64,000 nucleotides of DNA from Chloroflexota bacterium (GCA_016234445.1 JACRBT010000007.1:61404-125403); one strand, 5' to 3'; counted from the first letter of the stretch, positions 16,382-25,001 are shown. The notes: a model not told the origin generated them from the sequence alone. Numbers and translations: made by a program.

Positions 16382-17419
16382 ATGACCGCTCCTGCAACGA
16401 ACCGCCCCGGCATCGTCGAAGACCTGCCTGTCCTGACCCGCAAGGACTTCGTCTCCGACCAGGAAGTTCGCTGGTGCCCCGGCTGCGGCGACTACTCCAT
16501 CCTCGCCCAGATGCAGAAGATGCTCCCGGCGCTCCGCATCCCCCGGGAGAACATCGTCTTCATCAGCGGCATCGGCTGCTCCAGCCGCTTCCCCTACTAC
16601 GTTGAGACGTTCGGCTTCCACAGCATCCACGGGCGCGCGCTCACCCTCGCGACCGGGCTGAAGACCGCCCGCCCCGAGCTCACGGTCTTCGTCGTCACCG
16701 GCGATGGCGACGGACTCAGCATCGGCGGCAACCACCTCCTCCACGCAATGCGCCGCAACGTGGACCTCAACGTCATCCTCTTCAACAACCGCATCTACGG
16801 CCTCACCAAAGGCCAGTTCTCACCCACCTCCGAATTCGGCAAGGTGACCAAGTCGAGCCCCTACGGCACCACCGAGACGCCCCTGAACCCGCTCCGGATC
16901 GCCCTCGCCGCGGGTGCGACCTTCGCCGCCCGCACCATCGACCGCGACACGAAGCACCTCGAAGACACCCTCTACCAGGCCACGCAGCACAAGGGCACCT
17001 CCTTCGTCGAGGTCTACCAGAACTGCAACATCTTCAACGACGGCGCCTTCTCTGCCTTCACCGACAAGGAAGTCCGCCAGGAGCGGATGGTCTACCTCGA
17101 AGACGGCGCCCCCCTCCGTTTCGGCAACGACCGTGAGCACGGCATCCGGCTCAACGGCTTCACCCCCGAAGTCGTCCAGAACGCCAGCGACGACGACGGC
17201 CTCTTCGTCCACGACGCCGGCGTCGCCAACCCCATGCTCGCGAACATCCTTGTCGGCATGGACTACCCTGCCTATCCCGTCCCCGTCGGCATCTTCCGCA
17301 AGGTCCAGGCCCCCAGCTTCGATGAGCTCGTTGCCCACCAGGTGGATGACGCGATGGCGAAGGGTAAGGGCGACCTCGGCGAGCTGCTCCGGAGCGGTGA
17401 GACCTGGGAGGTCTCCTAG
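16382..17419 (+). CDS. korB: 2-oxoacid:ferredoxin oxidoreductase, beta subunit
   Basis: 345 residues. WCPGCGDYSILAQMQ near residue 32 and GIGCSSR supply cluster-binding cysteines. TGDGDGLSIGGNHLLHAMRR and FNNRIYGLTKGQ are the TPP/Mg-binding motif and following loop. GGAGG precedes the ATG at 16382, four bases after the korA stop, so the two are translated from one mRNA. The length and C-terminus are normal for KorB. Confidence 0.92.
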   Translation: MTAPATNRPGIVEDLPVLTRKDFVSDQEVRWCPGCGDYSILAQMQKMLPALRIPRENIVFISGIGCSSRFPYYVETFGFHSIHGRALTLATGLKTARPELTVFVVTGDGDGLSIGGNHLLHAMRRNVDLNVILFNNRIYGLTKGQFSPTSEFGKVTKSSPYGTTETPLNPLRIALAAGATFAARTIDRDTKHLEDTLYQATQHKGTSFVEVYQNCNIFNDGAFSAFTDKEVRQERMVYLEDGAPLRFGNDREHGIRLNGFTPEVVQNASDDDGLFVHDAGVANPMLANILVGMDYPAYPVPVGIFRKVQAPSFDELVAHQVDDAMAKGKGDLGELLRSGETWEVS

Positions 17420-17454
17420 CCCCGGGCGCCCCGCCGCCGCGCATTCAGAGAGAG

Positions 17455-17488
17455 GTTGGGCCGCCCTCCCCACGGAAGGTGGCCCAAC
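17455..17488 (+). promoter_or_regulatory. Intercistronic hairpin before the zinc-ribbon CBS gene
   Basis: GTTGGGCC and GGCCCAAC form a perfect 8-bp stem around an 18-base loop, 20 bases before the ATG at 17508. No U-tract follows, so an mRNA-processing, attenuation or stability element is likelier than a terminator. Confidence 0.4.
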
Positions 17489-17507
17489 GTCGTTCCAGGA
17501 GCCAGCC

Positions 17508-18038
17508 ATGACAGCAGCCAACCGCCGCTCCACCGCCTGCCCCAGCTGCGGGACCGAGAACATTCCCGGCTCCGACATCTGCCAGGGTTGCCAGTCCGAC
17601 CTCGCCCGCCTCGACCTCCCGGAGACGTTCCAGCCAGCCTCCGACAGTGACCTTCTTCGCCCCCTCGCCGAAGCCCGTCTCTCGAAGCCGGTCAGCATTG
17701 GCGCGGGCGCGACCGTCCGCGAAGCCGTTGCCCTCCTCGCCTCGGACCCGAACGGCGCGGTCGTTGTCGTCGAAGACGGCGCCATCGTTGGCATCCTCAC
17801 CGAGCGCGACGTGCTCAAGTCCATCGCCGGCCGCGAAGGACTGATGGCCAGCGCCGTCCGCGACGTCATGACGCCCGACCCCGTCTTCCTCCGCGAAGAC
17901 GACACCATGGCGGTCGCCCTCAACAAGATGAGCTCCGGCGGCTTCCGGCACATCCCCCTCGTCCGCGATGGCGAACTCGTCGCCCTGGTGACGGCGACCG
18001 ACGTGATGAACTGGGTGATGGGCTGCTTTTTCGACTGA
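17508..18038 (+). CDS. Zinc-ribbon plus tandem CBS-domain protein
   Basis: 176 residues. CPSCG at 11-15 and CQGC at 26-29 form a short zinc ribbon. Two CBS motifs follow: GAVVVVEDGAIVGILTERDV and GFRHIPLVRDGELVALVTAT. The ribbon could mediate protein or nucleic-acid contact and the CBS pair could bind an adenine nucleotide. It is the last gene after korB, separated by a hairpin, and mirrors the ribbon-less CBS protein upstream of korA. Function as a KorAB regulator is inference from this bracketing. Confidence 0.85.
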   Translation: MTAANRRSTACPSCGTENIPGSDICQGCQSDLARLDLPETFQPASDSDLLRPLAEARLSKPVSIGAGATVREAVALLASDPNGAVVVVEDGAIVGILTERDVLKSIAGREGLMASAVRDVMTPDPVFLREDDTMAVALNKMSSGGFRHIPLVRDGELVALVTATDVMNWVMGCFFD

Positions 18039-18040
18039 CC

Positions 18041-18099
18041 CTCACCCCCCCGGCCCCCTGCTCCCACTTCGTGGGCGAGGGGAGTGCAGGGGGTGAGGG
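18041..18099 (-). repeat. REP-like palindromic element 2
   Basis: Outer arms CTCACCCCC and GGGGGTGAG enclose an inner stem CTCCCAC / GTGGGCGAG. It starts two bases after the CBS stop codon. Its orientation is opposite to the other four copies. Confidence 0.65.
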
Positions 18100-18155
18100 G
18101 CTCGTTCCGCGGATAGATCGGTAGCTCTGGCCTATGCCTCAGCGATCGCGTATCG

Positions 18156-18184
18156 TTCAGCCATAGCACCAACTTATGGCTGAA
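18156..18184. promoter_or_regulatory. Perfect inverted repeat, probable LysR operator
   Basis: TTCAGCCATA, a 9-base spacer, then TATGGCTGAA: ten matched bases on each side. It ends 14 bases before the LysR start codon. The ATA-N9-TAT core fits the T-N11-A pattern bound by LysR regulators, so autoregulation is likely. Confidence 0.6.
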
Positions 18185-18198
18185 AGCTGAGCTATCCC

Positions 18199-19098
18199 GT
18201 GGAACTCGCCCAACTCGACGCATTCATCGCCGCCGCCGACTGTGGCAGCTTCAGCCGCGCCGCCGACATCCTCAACGTCGCCCAGCCTTCCCTGAGCAAC
18301 CGCATCCAGGCGCTGGAACGCGAAGTCGGCCAGACCCTCTTCGAACGCATGGGCCGCGGCGTCAAGCTCACCGATTCCGGCCGCGCCTTCCTGCCCTACG
18401 CCCAGCGCGTGCTCCGAACGCTCCAGGACGGCCTCACCGTCCTCGAAGGCACCCGCGAAGGCACCGCCGGCCAGCTCATGATCGGCACTGCCCCCGCCGT
18501 CGGGACCTACGTGCTCCCCCGTCTCCTCAAGATCTACTGCGACAACCGCAAGGGCGTCGACGTGCTCGTTCGCACGGGACACTCGGACGAAGTCCTCCAG
18601 CTCGTCCTCGACGACGACGTCCAGGTGGGCTTTGGCCGCCCCATCTCCCACCCTGACATCCGCACGATCGTCCTCTACAAGGACGAACTCGTGCTTGTCG
18701 TCTCTTCGGAACACCGTTACGCCAAGCGCGGCACCGTGAAGGTCGACGACCTCGCCGACGAATCCCTCATCCTCTTCGACCGCGACTCCGGCTACCACGG
18801 CATGATCCTCAGCCTCTTCCGCGACCTCGGCGTCGTCCCCCACCAGCAGATGCAGCTCGACAGCATCGAGGCGACCAAGAAGATGGTCGAAGCCAACCTC
18901 GGCCTCGCCCTCCTGCCGGAGGTCTCCGTCGACCGCGAGATCAAGCTTGGGACGCTCCACAAGGTCCACATCGAAGCCGCCGGGCCGGTCGAGCGCGACA
19001 TCGCCGTCATGTACCGCCGCAACAAGCCCCAGTCCGGCCCCATGGCCGGGTTCCTCGAACTCCTCGGGGAGATCTACAGGACGAAGCTCCCGCGGTGA
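18199..19098 (+). CDS. LysR-family transcriptional regulator
   Basis: 299 residues. The N-terminal winged helix (about 1-60, AADCGSFSRAADILNVAQPS then LSNRIQALEREVGQTLFER) is typical of LysR, and a periplasmic-binding-like effector domain follows from about residue 90. The GTG start agrees with the usual LysR N-terminus. The inverted repeat just upstream suggests autoregulation. It stands in the same direction as the korAB cluster and overlaps the next gene by four bases. The targets could include the oxidoreductase genes, but the effector is unknown. Confidence 0.92.
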   Translation: MELAQLDAFIAAADCGSFSRAADILNVAQPSLSNRIQALEREVGQTLFERMGRGVKLTDSGRAFLPYAQRVLRTLQDGLTVLEGTREGTAGQLMIGTAPAVGTYVLPRLLKIYCDNRKGVDVLVRTGHSDEVLQLVLDDDVQVGFGRPISHPDIRTIVLYKDELVLVVSSEHRYAKRGTVKVDDLADESLILFDRDSGYHGMILSLFRDLGVVPHQQMQLDSIEATKKMVEANLGLALLPEVSVDREIKLGTLHKVHIEAAGPVERDIAVMYRRNKPQSGPMAGFLELLGEIYRTKLPR

Positions 19099-19688
19099 CC
19101 GTCATCGACCTTCACTGCCACACCCTCCCGCGTTCGCAATGCAGCGCCATGCAGCCGGAAGAGGCGATCGACCTCGCCCGCGCCCGCGGCATCGACGGCA
19201 TCTGCCTGACCGAGCACGACCGCTTCTGGTCCCCTGCCGAGGTTGCCGCGCTCCGCAAGCGCACCCGCTTCCTGGTCCTCACCGCCGTCGAATTGACGAC
19301 CGACATGGGACACGTCCTTGCCTTCGGCCTGCCGCCCGGCCCCGCCCATCTCGCCACCGGCGAAGCCGCTTTCGCCGCGGCCGAACGCGCCGGGGGTCTT
19401 CTCTTCCTTGCCCACCCTGCCCGTGACGGGCTCCTCAAGGTGAACCGCCAGACGGTCGAGTACTTCGCCTCGGTCGAGGCCATCAACGGCTCCGACTCCC
19501 GCCTCCAGAACATGGCGGCCAGCGGCCTCGCCCGCGGCTTCCGGCTCCCCGGCATCGGCGGCTCGGACGCGCACACGCCCGCCGAAGTCGGCCGCGCCGC
19601 AACCCGCTTCGAAGACCCCATCGAGGACGAGCAGTCGCTGATCGACGCCCTCCTCTCCGGCCGCTACGAAGCCATCCACCTCGCCTGA
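19095..19688 (+). CDS. PHP-domain metal-dependent phosphoesterase
   Basis: 197 residues with the PHP signatures DLHCHT (about 5-10), LTEHDRFW (38-45), LFLAHPARDG and GIGGSDAHTP, which together supply the metal-binding His and Asp residues. PHP enzymes of this stand-alone kind hydrolyse phosphoesters such as pAp or other nucleoside phosphates, or histidinol phosphate. The gene starts with a GTG overlapping the LysR stop (GTGA), so it is translationally coupled to the regulator. The substrate is unknown. Confidence 0.85.
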   Translation: MTVIDLHCHTLPRSQCSAMQPEEAIDLARARGIDGICLTEHDRFWSPAEVAALRKRTRFLVLTAVELTTDMGHVLAFGLPPGPAHLATGEAAFAAAERAGGLLFLAHPARDGLLKVNRQTVEYFASVEAINGSDSRLQNMAASGLARGFRLPGIGGSDAHTPAEVGRAATRFEDPIEDEQSLIDALLSGRYEAIHLA

Positions 19689-19695
19689 TCGCGCC

Positions 19696-20205
19696 TCAGC
19701 CGCCGGCGCCCCAGCGCACCGCCTGCAGGGCTTCGAACTCCCCGTGCATGTCGAGCAAGCAGGCGAAGTGGTCCAGGGCGTGCCAGAGCACCTTCTCCGC
19801 CACCCAGGCCAGATCCACGACCCGGCCGTCCGGCCACACTCCCTGCCGTTTCCACTGCTCCGGTGTCAGCTGCTTGAACAAGTCTACGGTCGCGCCCCGC
19901 TCCGCCATGAACCGTTCCGCCAGCACCTCGATGTCCTCGCCGCGGTCGTACTGCGTCCGCATGTAGCCCTCGCTGTCCCACGAGACGAATGCGGGGCGTT
20001 CTTCCGCCACCATCCGCCGGATGCGCGGCTGGAAGTTCAGCGTCTCTGTCGCGATCAGGTGGAAGACCTGCTGGTGCGCGGTCCATTCCCCTTCGATCAC
20101 CTGGTGCTGGTAGGGCTTCACCAGCGCAGCGGCCCAGTCGACGCCTTTCACGCTCAGCTGCAGCCGCGCCATCAGGGTCGGGTCCGGGGTTCGGGACTGG
20201 GGCAT
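19696..20205 (-). CDS. DinB-superfamily protein
   Basis: 169 residues. The helical fold is indicated by EGEWTAHQQVFHLIATE, then YDRGEDIEVLAERF and WVAEKVLWHALDHFACLL, with three histidines in the spacing used by DinB/YfiT-type metal-binding four-helix bundles (WTAHQ and the final WHALDH). These act as thiol-dependent transferases in some cases; the partner here is unknown. GAGAGGTG before the ATG at 20205 sets the start. It converges with the PHP gene. Confidence 0.75.
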   Translation of the reverse strand: MPQSRTPDPTLMARLQLSVKGVDWAAALVKPYQHQVIEGEWTAHQQVFHLIATETLNFQPRIRRMVAEERPAFVSWDSEGYMRTQYDRGEDIEVLAERFMAERGATVDLFKQLTPEQWKRQGVWPDGRVVDLAWVAEKVLWHALDHFACLLDMHGEFEALQAVRWGAGG

Positions 20206-20291
20206 CGCGCACCTCTCATGGCCGCCGCCGCGAAAGATCGAGGACTTCGCCGATAGGGAAGCCGCCGCCAACGTACTATCCTCGGCGGGCA

Positions 20292-20954
20292 ATGGCCATC
20301 GATCGGGCCGCCGCCGCTCCTTCCGCCCTTCCCCACGTCTCCCTCCACGAAGCCGGCGCGCTCTCTCGCGCTCTCCGTGGTGAATCCCTCCCGTCCGCCT
20401 TGAGGACGCAGGCCCCGGCGGCATCGCTCAAAGCGCCGGCTGCTGCGCTAAAGGCGGCCGCGAAGCCCTCCCGCGCCGCCCGGACCACCAGCAGCGCGAC
20501 CGCCGCCTCCATCCAGCCACACACCCCGGTCCAGTCGTCGGCGGCCAGCGGCTCCCCCAACCAGTGGGACTCGCTCCTCAATCGCCTCGGCCAGAAGTAC
20601 AACGTCCCCCCGCTCTTCCTGAAGGCGGTCATGCTCTCCGAAAGCGGCGGCCGGCCCGACGCGGTCGGCGACAGCGGGCATTCCGTCGGCCTCTTCCAAC
20701 TCCACGACCAGGGCTACGGCGCCGGCATGGGCGACGCCCGCTTCGACCCCGAGAGCAACGCCGACCGCGGCGCCCGGGGGCTCGCCGAAGCCTGGCATGC
20801 GGGCGCCCGCGCGGGTTACAGCGGCGAATACGCCGTGCGCGCCGCCTACGACTATTCCTTCAACCCGGGCGGCGGCTTCGCCTACCAGGGCGATTCCGTC
20901 GTCCGCAACTACAACCAGCTCCTCACCGAACAGGGGCTCCCGCGCCTCGCCTGA
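20292..20954 (+). CDS. Transglycosylase SLT-domain protein
   Basis: 220 residues. The first about 80 residues are Ala/Ser-rich and disordered-looking. The rest is a lytic-transglycosylase/lysozyme-like domain: FLKAVMLSESGGRPDAVGDS gives the catalytic Glu in SESGG, followed by GHSVGLFQLH. It would cleave peptidoglycan. No Sec signal is seen at the chosen ATG, which is odd for a wall enzyme; a phage-like or non-classical export route, or a mis-set start, are possible. A TACTAT box at 20274-20279 would give a leader of about five bases. Confidence 0.72.
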   Translation: MAIDRAAAAPSALPHVSLHEAGALSRALRGESLPSALRTQAPAASLKAPAAALKAAAKPSRAARTTSSATAASIQPHTPVQSSAASGSPNQWDSLLNRLGQKYNVPPLFLKAVMLSESGGRPDAVGDSGHSVGLFQLHDQGYGAGMGDARFDPESNADRGARGLAEAWHAGARAGYSGEYAVRAAYDYSFNPGGGFAYQGDSVVRNYNQLLTEQGLPRLA

Positions 20955-20980
20955 ACGGTCGCGTTTCGTGGCGCTCCTGC

Positions 20981-20986
20981 TATCAT
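20981..20986 (+). promoter_or_regulatory. Probable -10 box of the hydrolase pair
   Basis: TATCAT, 54 bases before the ATG at 21041. A strong AGGAGGTG ribosome site lies eight bases before that ATG. Confidence 0.35.
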
Positions 20987-21040
20987 CGATTGCAGGCCGA
21001 ATCCTCGTCGGCTGCAGGATCGTGCAGGAGGTGGGCCGCC

Positions 21041-22462
21041 ATGGTCACGACACCCTATACCGAACGCGACGTCTACGTCCGCGACCTCAAGCTCCACTAC
21101 CAGGAGTGGGGCGATCCGGGCGCGCCGGCCGTCCTCATGCTCCACGGCTTCGGCGTCTCCGGCCACATGTTCGACGAGTTCGCCCTCCGCATGCAGGACC
21201 GCTACCGCCTCATCGCCCTCGACCAGCGCGGCCACGGCGACAGCGACTGGTCCCCCGAAGGCGACTACAGCCGCGACGCTTTCGTCAACGACGTCGAAGG
21301 CTTCCGGGAGGCGCTCGGCCTCGAACGCTTCATCCTCATCGGCCACAGCATGGGCGGGCTGAACTCCGTCGCCTACACGGTCCAGCACCCGGCTCACGTC
21401 CGCGCCCTCGTCCTGGTCGACGTCGGCCCCGAATCCGCGAAGGAGGGCGTCGACAACATCGTCCGCTTCACCCGCGGCCCCGACGAGCTGGACTTCGAAG
21501 AGTTCGTCCAGATGACCCACCACTTCAACCCCCGCCGCAGCATCGAAAACATCCGCGAGCGGATGCGCCACCGCCTCAAGCAGCTCGACAGTGGCAAGTG
21601 GACCTGGAAGTTCGACCGCCGTTTCCGCGAACCGGACAGTGGCCTCCGCATTGGCAGCGAAGTGACGAACGACGAGTCATGGCAGCTCTTCCGCTCCGTA
21701 ACCGCGCCCACGCTCATCGTCCGCGGGGGCGAAAGTGACGTCCTCACCCAGGAGACCGCTGAGCGCGCCGCCCGCGAGATGCAGCGCGCCCGCCTCGTCG
21801 TCGTCCCCGGCGCCGGCCACAGCGTCCCCGGCGACAACCCGGACGACTTCACGGCCGCGGTGCAGTCGTTCCTCACCGACCTCGAAGCCGGCCGCCTCGC
21901 GCCGTCGCCCGAACAGCCGCTGCCGCTCGCCGAGCTCGTCGAAATCGAGGAGTCGCGCCGCCGCCGGGGGCCGGGGACACTCGTCATCGTCGCGGGGGCA
22001 CTTGCTGGCGTGGCCACGCTGGTGGGGGCCATCTACTTCACGAAGAAGCGCCGCTCCAGCGCTCGCCGGGCCGAACCAGAAGCGCGACCCGGCTCCCACC
22101 GCCGCGCTATTGACGTCGAACGCGCCCGCCAGCGTACCGCGGACCTCGCTTCCGAACTGGCCGCTGCCGGCCGTTCTTCCGCCGCCCGCGCCCGCGCTCG
22201 CGCCCAGGAGGTTGACCTCGACCGGGCCCGGGCCGCCGCCACCGATGTCCTCCATTCCCTCGGCGAGCAGTCGAAGGCGGCGCCCGTCGCCGTCCGCGCC
22301 GCCGCCCGGAAGGTGGACCGCAAGAAACTGAAGAAGCGAAGCACGGTCGCCAGCCGCGCGGGCAAGGCTGCCGGCTCGGCCGCCGTCCACGTCGCCACCA
22401 TCGGCGCCATGCGGCTCCTCGCCGCGCGCAACAGCGGCAAGGGCCGCCGGGGGTCCCACTGA
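21041..22462 (+). CDS. Alpha/beta hydrolase with C-terminal membrane anchor and basic tail
   Basis: 473 residues. Residues 1-285 are a standard hydrolase: HGFGVSGHMFDEF, the nucleophile elbow GHSMGG, the acid near RGGESDVL, and His in PGAGHSVPGD. A single hydrophobic segment near 315-335 (LVIVAGALAGVATLVGAIYF) follows, then about 130 residues rich in Arg, Ala and Lys. The enzyme would be tethered to the membrane with a cationic tail, an uncommon architecture. AGGAGGTG sets the start. It overlaps the next hydrolase by one base. Confidence 0.82.
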   Translation: MVTTPYTERDVYVRDLKLHYQEWGDPGAPAVLMLHGFGVSGHMFDEFALRMQDRYRLIALDQRGHGDSDWSPEGDYSRDAFVNDVEGFREALGLERFILIGHSMGGLNSVAYTVQHPAHVRALVLVDVGPESAKEGVDNIVRFTRGPDELDFEEFVQMTHHFNPRRSIENIRERMRHRLKQLDSGKWTWKFDRRFREPDSGLRIGSEVTNDESWQLFRSVTAPTLIVRGGESDVLTQETAERAAREMQRARLVVVPGAGHSVPGDNPDDFTAAVQSFLTDLEAGRLAPSPEQPLPLAELVEIEESRRRRGPGTLVIVAGALAGVATLVGAIYFTKKRRSSARRAEPEARPGSHRRAIDVERARQRTADLASELAAAGRSSAARARARAQEVDLDRARAAATDVLHSLGEQSKAAPVAVRAAARKVDRKKLKKRSTVASRAGKAAGSAAVHVATIGAMRLLAARNSGKGRRGSH

Positions 22463-23262
22463 TGGCCAACCCGACCGCCGGGCTCCCCATCGCCGTCTAC
22501 GAGGAAGGCGCCGGCGGACCGCCCTTCGTCTTCATCCACGGCCTCGCCTGCGACCACTCTTTCTGGCAGCCACAGGTCGACGACCTCAAGCGGGACCATC
22601 GTTGCCTGAGCGTCGACCTCCGTGGCCGCGGCGCCGCTTCGCCCGAGGGGCCTTACGACATTGCCCAACAGGCCGACGACGTCGCCGCCGCGATGCGGGC
22701 GCTGAACACCGGCCCCGCGATCATCGCCGGGCACAGCCTCGGGGGGCTGGTCGCCCTCCTCCTGAACGACCGCCACCCGGACCTCGTCCTCGGCATCGTC
22801 GCCGGCGATTCGCCCTACCGGAACCACGCCCCCGGCGGGTTCAACGCCTTCGCCGCCAGCATCGCCGCCGCCGGCACGGCCGCGGCCATCGGCGGCATGG
22901 TTGAGGGCTTCTTCGTCGAAGGAACCTCCGACGCCATCAAGCAGCACGTCCGCGACGTCATGCTCTCCTGCCCGGCGGAAGTCGTCGCCGGGATGCTCTC
23001 GAACTCCGACGTCTTCGGCGAACGCATGGTCGAACTCGTCAAACAGGCCGACCAGAAGCCGTTCATGGCCGTCTGGGCCGAGAAGCCGCTCGGGGACCCG
23101 GCCTGGCTCCGGGAGGTCTGCATGTTCATTCGCCAGGAGCCAATCCCGGGCACGGGCCACTTCTTCCAGCTCGAACAGCCAGCGATCACGAACGCCCTCC
23201 TCCGGGCCTTTGTCGACGACGTCCAGCGCGATCCCCGGATCGCCGCCCTTCGCGGCTCCTGA
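22462..23262 (+). CDS. Alpha/beta hydrolase
   Basis: 266 residues, with HGLACDHSFW, the nucleophile elbow GHSLGG and the terminal His in GTGHFFQLE. There is no signal peptide. It is cotranscribed with the membrane-anchored hydrolase (ATG overlaps its stop by one base) and could act on a related ester or thioester. The substrate is not apparent. Confidence 0.82.
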   Translation: MANPTAGLPIAVYEEGAGGPPFVFIHGLACDHSFWQPQVDDLKRDHRCLSVDLRGRGAASPEGPYDIAQQADDVAAAMRALNTGPAIIAGHSLGGLVALLLNDRHPDLVLGIVAGDSPYRNHAPGGFNAFAASIAAAGTAAAIGGMVEGFFVEGTSDAIKQHVRDVMLSCPAEVVAGMLSNSDVFGERMVELVKQADQKPFMAVWAEKPLGDPAWLREVCMFIRQEPIPGTGHFFQLEQPAITNALLRAFVDDVQRDPRIAALRGS

Positions 23263-23313
23263 CCTTGCCCTTACCTCCGGTGCCGGGGAATGGGCCGGAA
23301 CGGGCCCCACGGC

Positions 23314-23319
23314 TAAGCT
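23314..23319 (+). promoter_or_regulatory. -10 box for a leaderless VanY-like transcript
   Basis: TAAGCT, then seven bases, then the ATG at 23327. Confidence 0.4.
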
Positions 23320-23326
23320 GGTTCGA

Positions 23327-24124
23327 ATGAGAGCCCGTCTCTGGCCGCTCCTCGCCCTCGGGCTTCTCGCCACGGCAGCACTCTCTTCCTGCGGGGGTGA
23401 CGAGGCTTCCTCGGCCACCGTCGTCATCATCGAACCCTCGGCGACCAGCACGACCGCAGCCACCGCCGGCGGAGCCAGCCCTACCGCGAAGCCGAACGGG
23501 TCCACGGCCACTCCCCAACCCCAGCCGACCCAGTCGCCCAACGGCGAGGACACGTCCCCCCTCGTCCCCTGCGGCGACATCCTCGTCCCGCTCGACAAGC
23601 AGCACCGTCTGCCGGCCGACTGCGCGCCGGGGGACCTCCAGGCCATCCCCGCGCAGTACTCCGCCAACGGCCAGCAGCATCTCCGGGCCGCTGCCGCGAA
23701 CGCCCTCATCGAGATGTTCCAGGCCGCCGCGAAGGAAGGGTACCAGCTCTACGCCAACAGCGGCTATCGCAGCTACGACACCCAGGTCGTGACCTTCAAC
23801 AATGAAGTCGCCACGTATGGCCGTGAACAGGCCGAGCGCCAGAGCGCGCGTCCCGGCCACAGCGAACACCAGCTCGGCACCACGATGGACATCACCTCCC
23901 CGTCGGTCGGCAACTCACTCGATCAGGCCTTCGGCGATACCGCGGAGGGCAAGTGGCTCGCCGCCAACTCCTGGAAGTTCGGGTTCGTCATGAGCTACCC
24001 GCCGGGCAAGGAAGCCAACACCGGCTACACCTACGAGCCCTGGCACTTCCGCTACATCGGCAAGGACGCCGCCGCCAGCTTCACCACAAGCGGCAAAACC
24101 CTCCACGACTTCCTCCTCCGCTGA
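23327..24124 (+). CDS. VanY-type D-Ala-D-Ala carboxypeptidase lipoprotein
   Basis: 265 residues. A lipoprotein signal ends at LSSC (Cys22). A Thr/Pro/Ser-rich linker to about residue 80 leads into a peptidase M15B domain, with SGYRSYDTQ, the zinc/catalytic GHSEHQLGTTMDI, and EPWHFRYIG near the end. It would trim D-alanine from peptidoglycan stem peptides outside the membrane. The family is common in Gram-positive-type and Chloroflexota genomes and does not imply vancomycin resistance. The start is supported by the TANNNT box seven bases upstream. Confidence 0.88.
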   Translation: MRARLWPLLALGLLATAALSSCGGDEASSATVVIIEPSATSTTAATAGGASPTAKPNGSTATPQPQPTQSPNGEDTSPLVPCGDILVPLDKQHRLPADCAPGDLQAIPAQYSANGQQHLRAAAANALIEMFQAAAKEGYQLYANSGYRSYDTQVVTFNNEVATYGREQAERQSARPGHSEHQLGTTMDITSPSVGNSLDQAFGDTAEGKWLAANSWKFGFVMSYPPGKEANTGYTYEPWHFRYIGKDAAASFTTSGKTLHDFLLR

Positions 24125-24194
24125 CCGCCGGTTGCCGACCTCCCCGCGGGATGCCACACTCGCACGGCATCTCACAGCGAATTGGAGTCTCTCC

Positions 24195-25001
24195 TTGGCC
24201 GTCTCTCCTTCCAACACCGAAGAACTGCTTGTCGACCAGTCCGGCAACATCCTCACCATCACTCTCAACCGCCCCGACCGCCTGAACGCCATCAGCGGCC
24301 CCATGCTCGGCGCCCTCTCATCCACCCTCCAGGAGGCGAACACCGACCCGTCGGTCCGCGTCGTCATCCTCACGGGCGCCGGCCGCGGGTTCTGCGCCGG
24401 CCTCGACCTCAAGAACGAGTCCTCCGGCGACGGGCTCGGGGTCGCGCGGCCGGGCTACCGCCTCTTCGACCTTCACAACTCGCCGCCAATCGTCATCAAC
24501 CGCATGGACAAGCCGATCATCTGCGCCCTCAACGGCGCCGCCGCCGGCTACGGCATGGACCTCGCCCTCGGCTGCGACATCCGCATCGCCAGCGAGCACG
24601 CCAAGATGGGCGCCGTCTTCGCCAAGCGTGGCGTCCTCCCCGAATCCGGTGGCTGCTGGTACCTCCCTCGCCTCCTCGGCTGGGCCCGCGCCGCCGAGGT
24701 CGCCTTCCTCGGCGACGTCCTCGACGCCCAGAAGTCGCTCGAAGTGGGCCTCGTGAACAAGGTGGTCCCCCACGACCAGCTGATGGCCGAAGCCACCGCC
24801 ATGGCCACCAAGATCGCCAACAACGCGCCTCTCAGCGTCCAGTCCACGAAGCGGATGATGCGCCTCGGCCAGGACGAGACCTTCGAGGCCGCCGTCGACC
24901 ACATCTACCTGCAGCTGCTGCCACTCTTCCAGAGCGACGACTTCAAGGAGGGCCTGAGCGCCTTCGCCGAGCGCCGCGAACCCCAGTTCAAGGGGCGGTA
25001 G
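24195..25001 (+). CDS. Enoyl-CoA hydratase/isomerase family protein
   Basis: 268 residues of crotonase fold. TLNRPDRLNAIS begins the domain, GRGFCAGLDLKN and NGAAAGYGMDLALGCDIRIA give the oxyanion hole, and SVQSTKRMMR is near the end. Family members hydrate, isomerise or otherwise process CoA thioesters. The TTG at 24195 is chosen because GGAG lies nine bases upstream; a longer start at 24132 would also be TTG. The specific CoA substrate is unknown. Confidence 0.85.
   Translation: MAVSPSNTEELLVDQSGNILTITLNRPDRLNAISGPMLGALSSTLQEANTDPSVRVVILTGAGRGFCAGLDLKNESSGDGLGVARPGYRLFDLHNSPPIVINRMDKPIICALNGAAAGYGMDLALGCDIRIASEHAKMGAVFAKRGVLPESGGCWYLPRLLGWARAAEVAFLGDVLDAQKSLEVGLVNKVVPHDQLMAEATAMATKIANNAPLSVQSTKRMMRLGQDETFEAAVDHIYLQLLPLFQSDDFKEGLSAFAERREPQFKGR

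Noticed and set aside
14410..16443. A 677-residue open frame on the minus strand opposite korA
   Set aside because: It is a shadow of a well-supported gene in GC-rich DNA, with acidic low-complexity composition and no recognisable domain.
17455..17488. Rho-independent terminator after korB
   Set aside because: The stem is sound but the loop is 18 bases and no U-tract follows, and the next gene is only 20 bases on.
23327..24124. Vancomycin-resistance gene
   Set aside because: VanY-type carboxypeptidases are common wall enzymes; no vanHAX-like genes or VanS/VanR pair are here.
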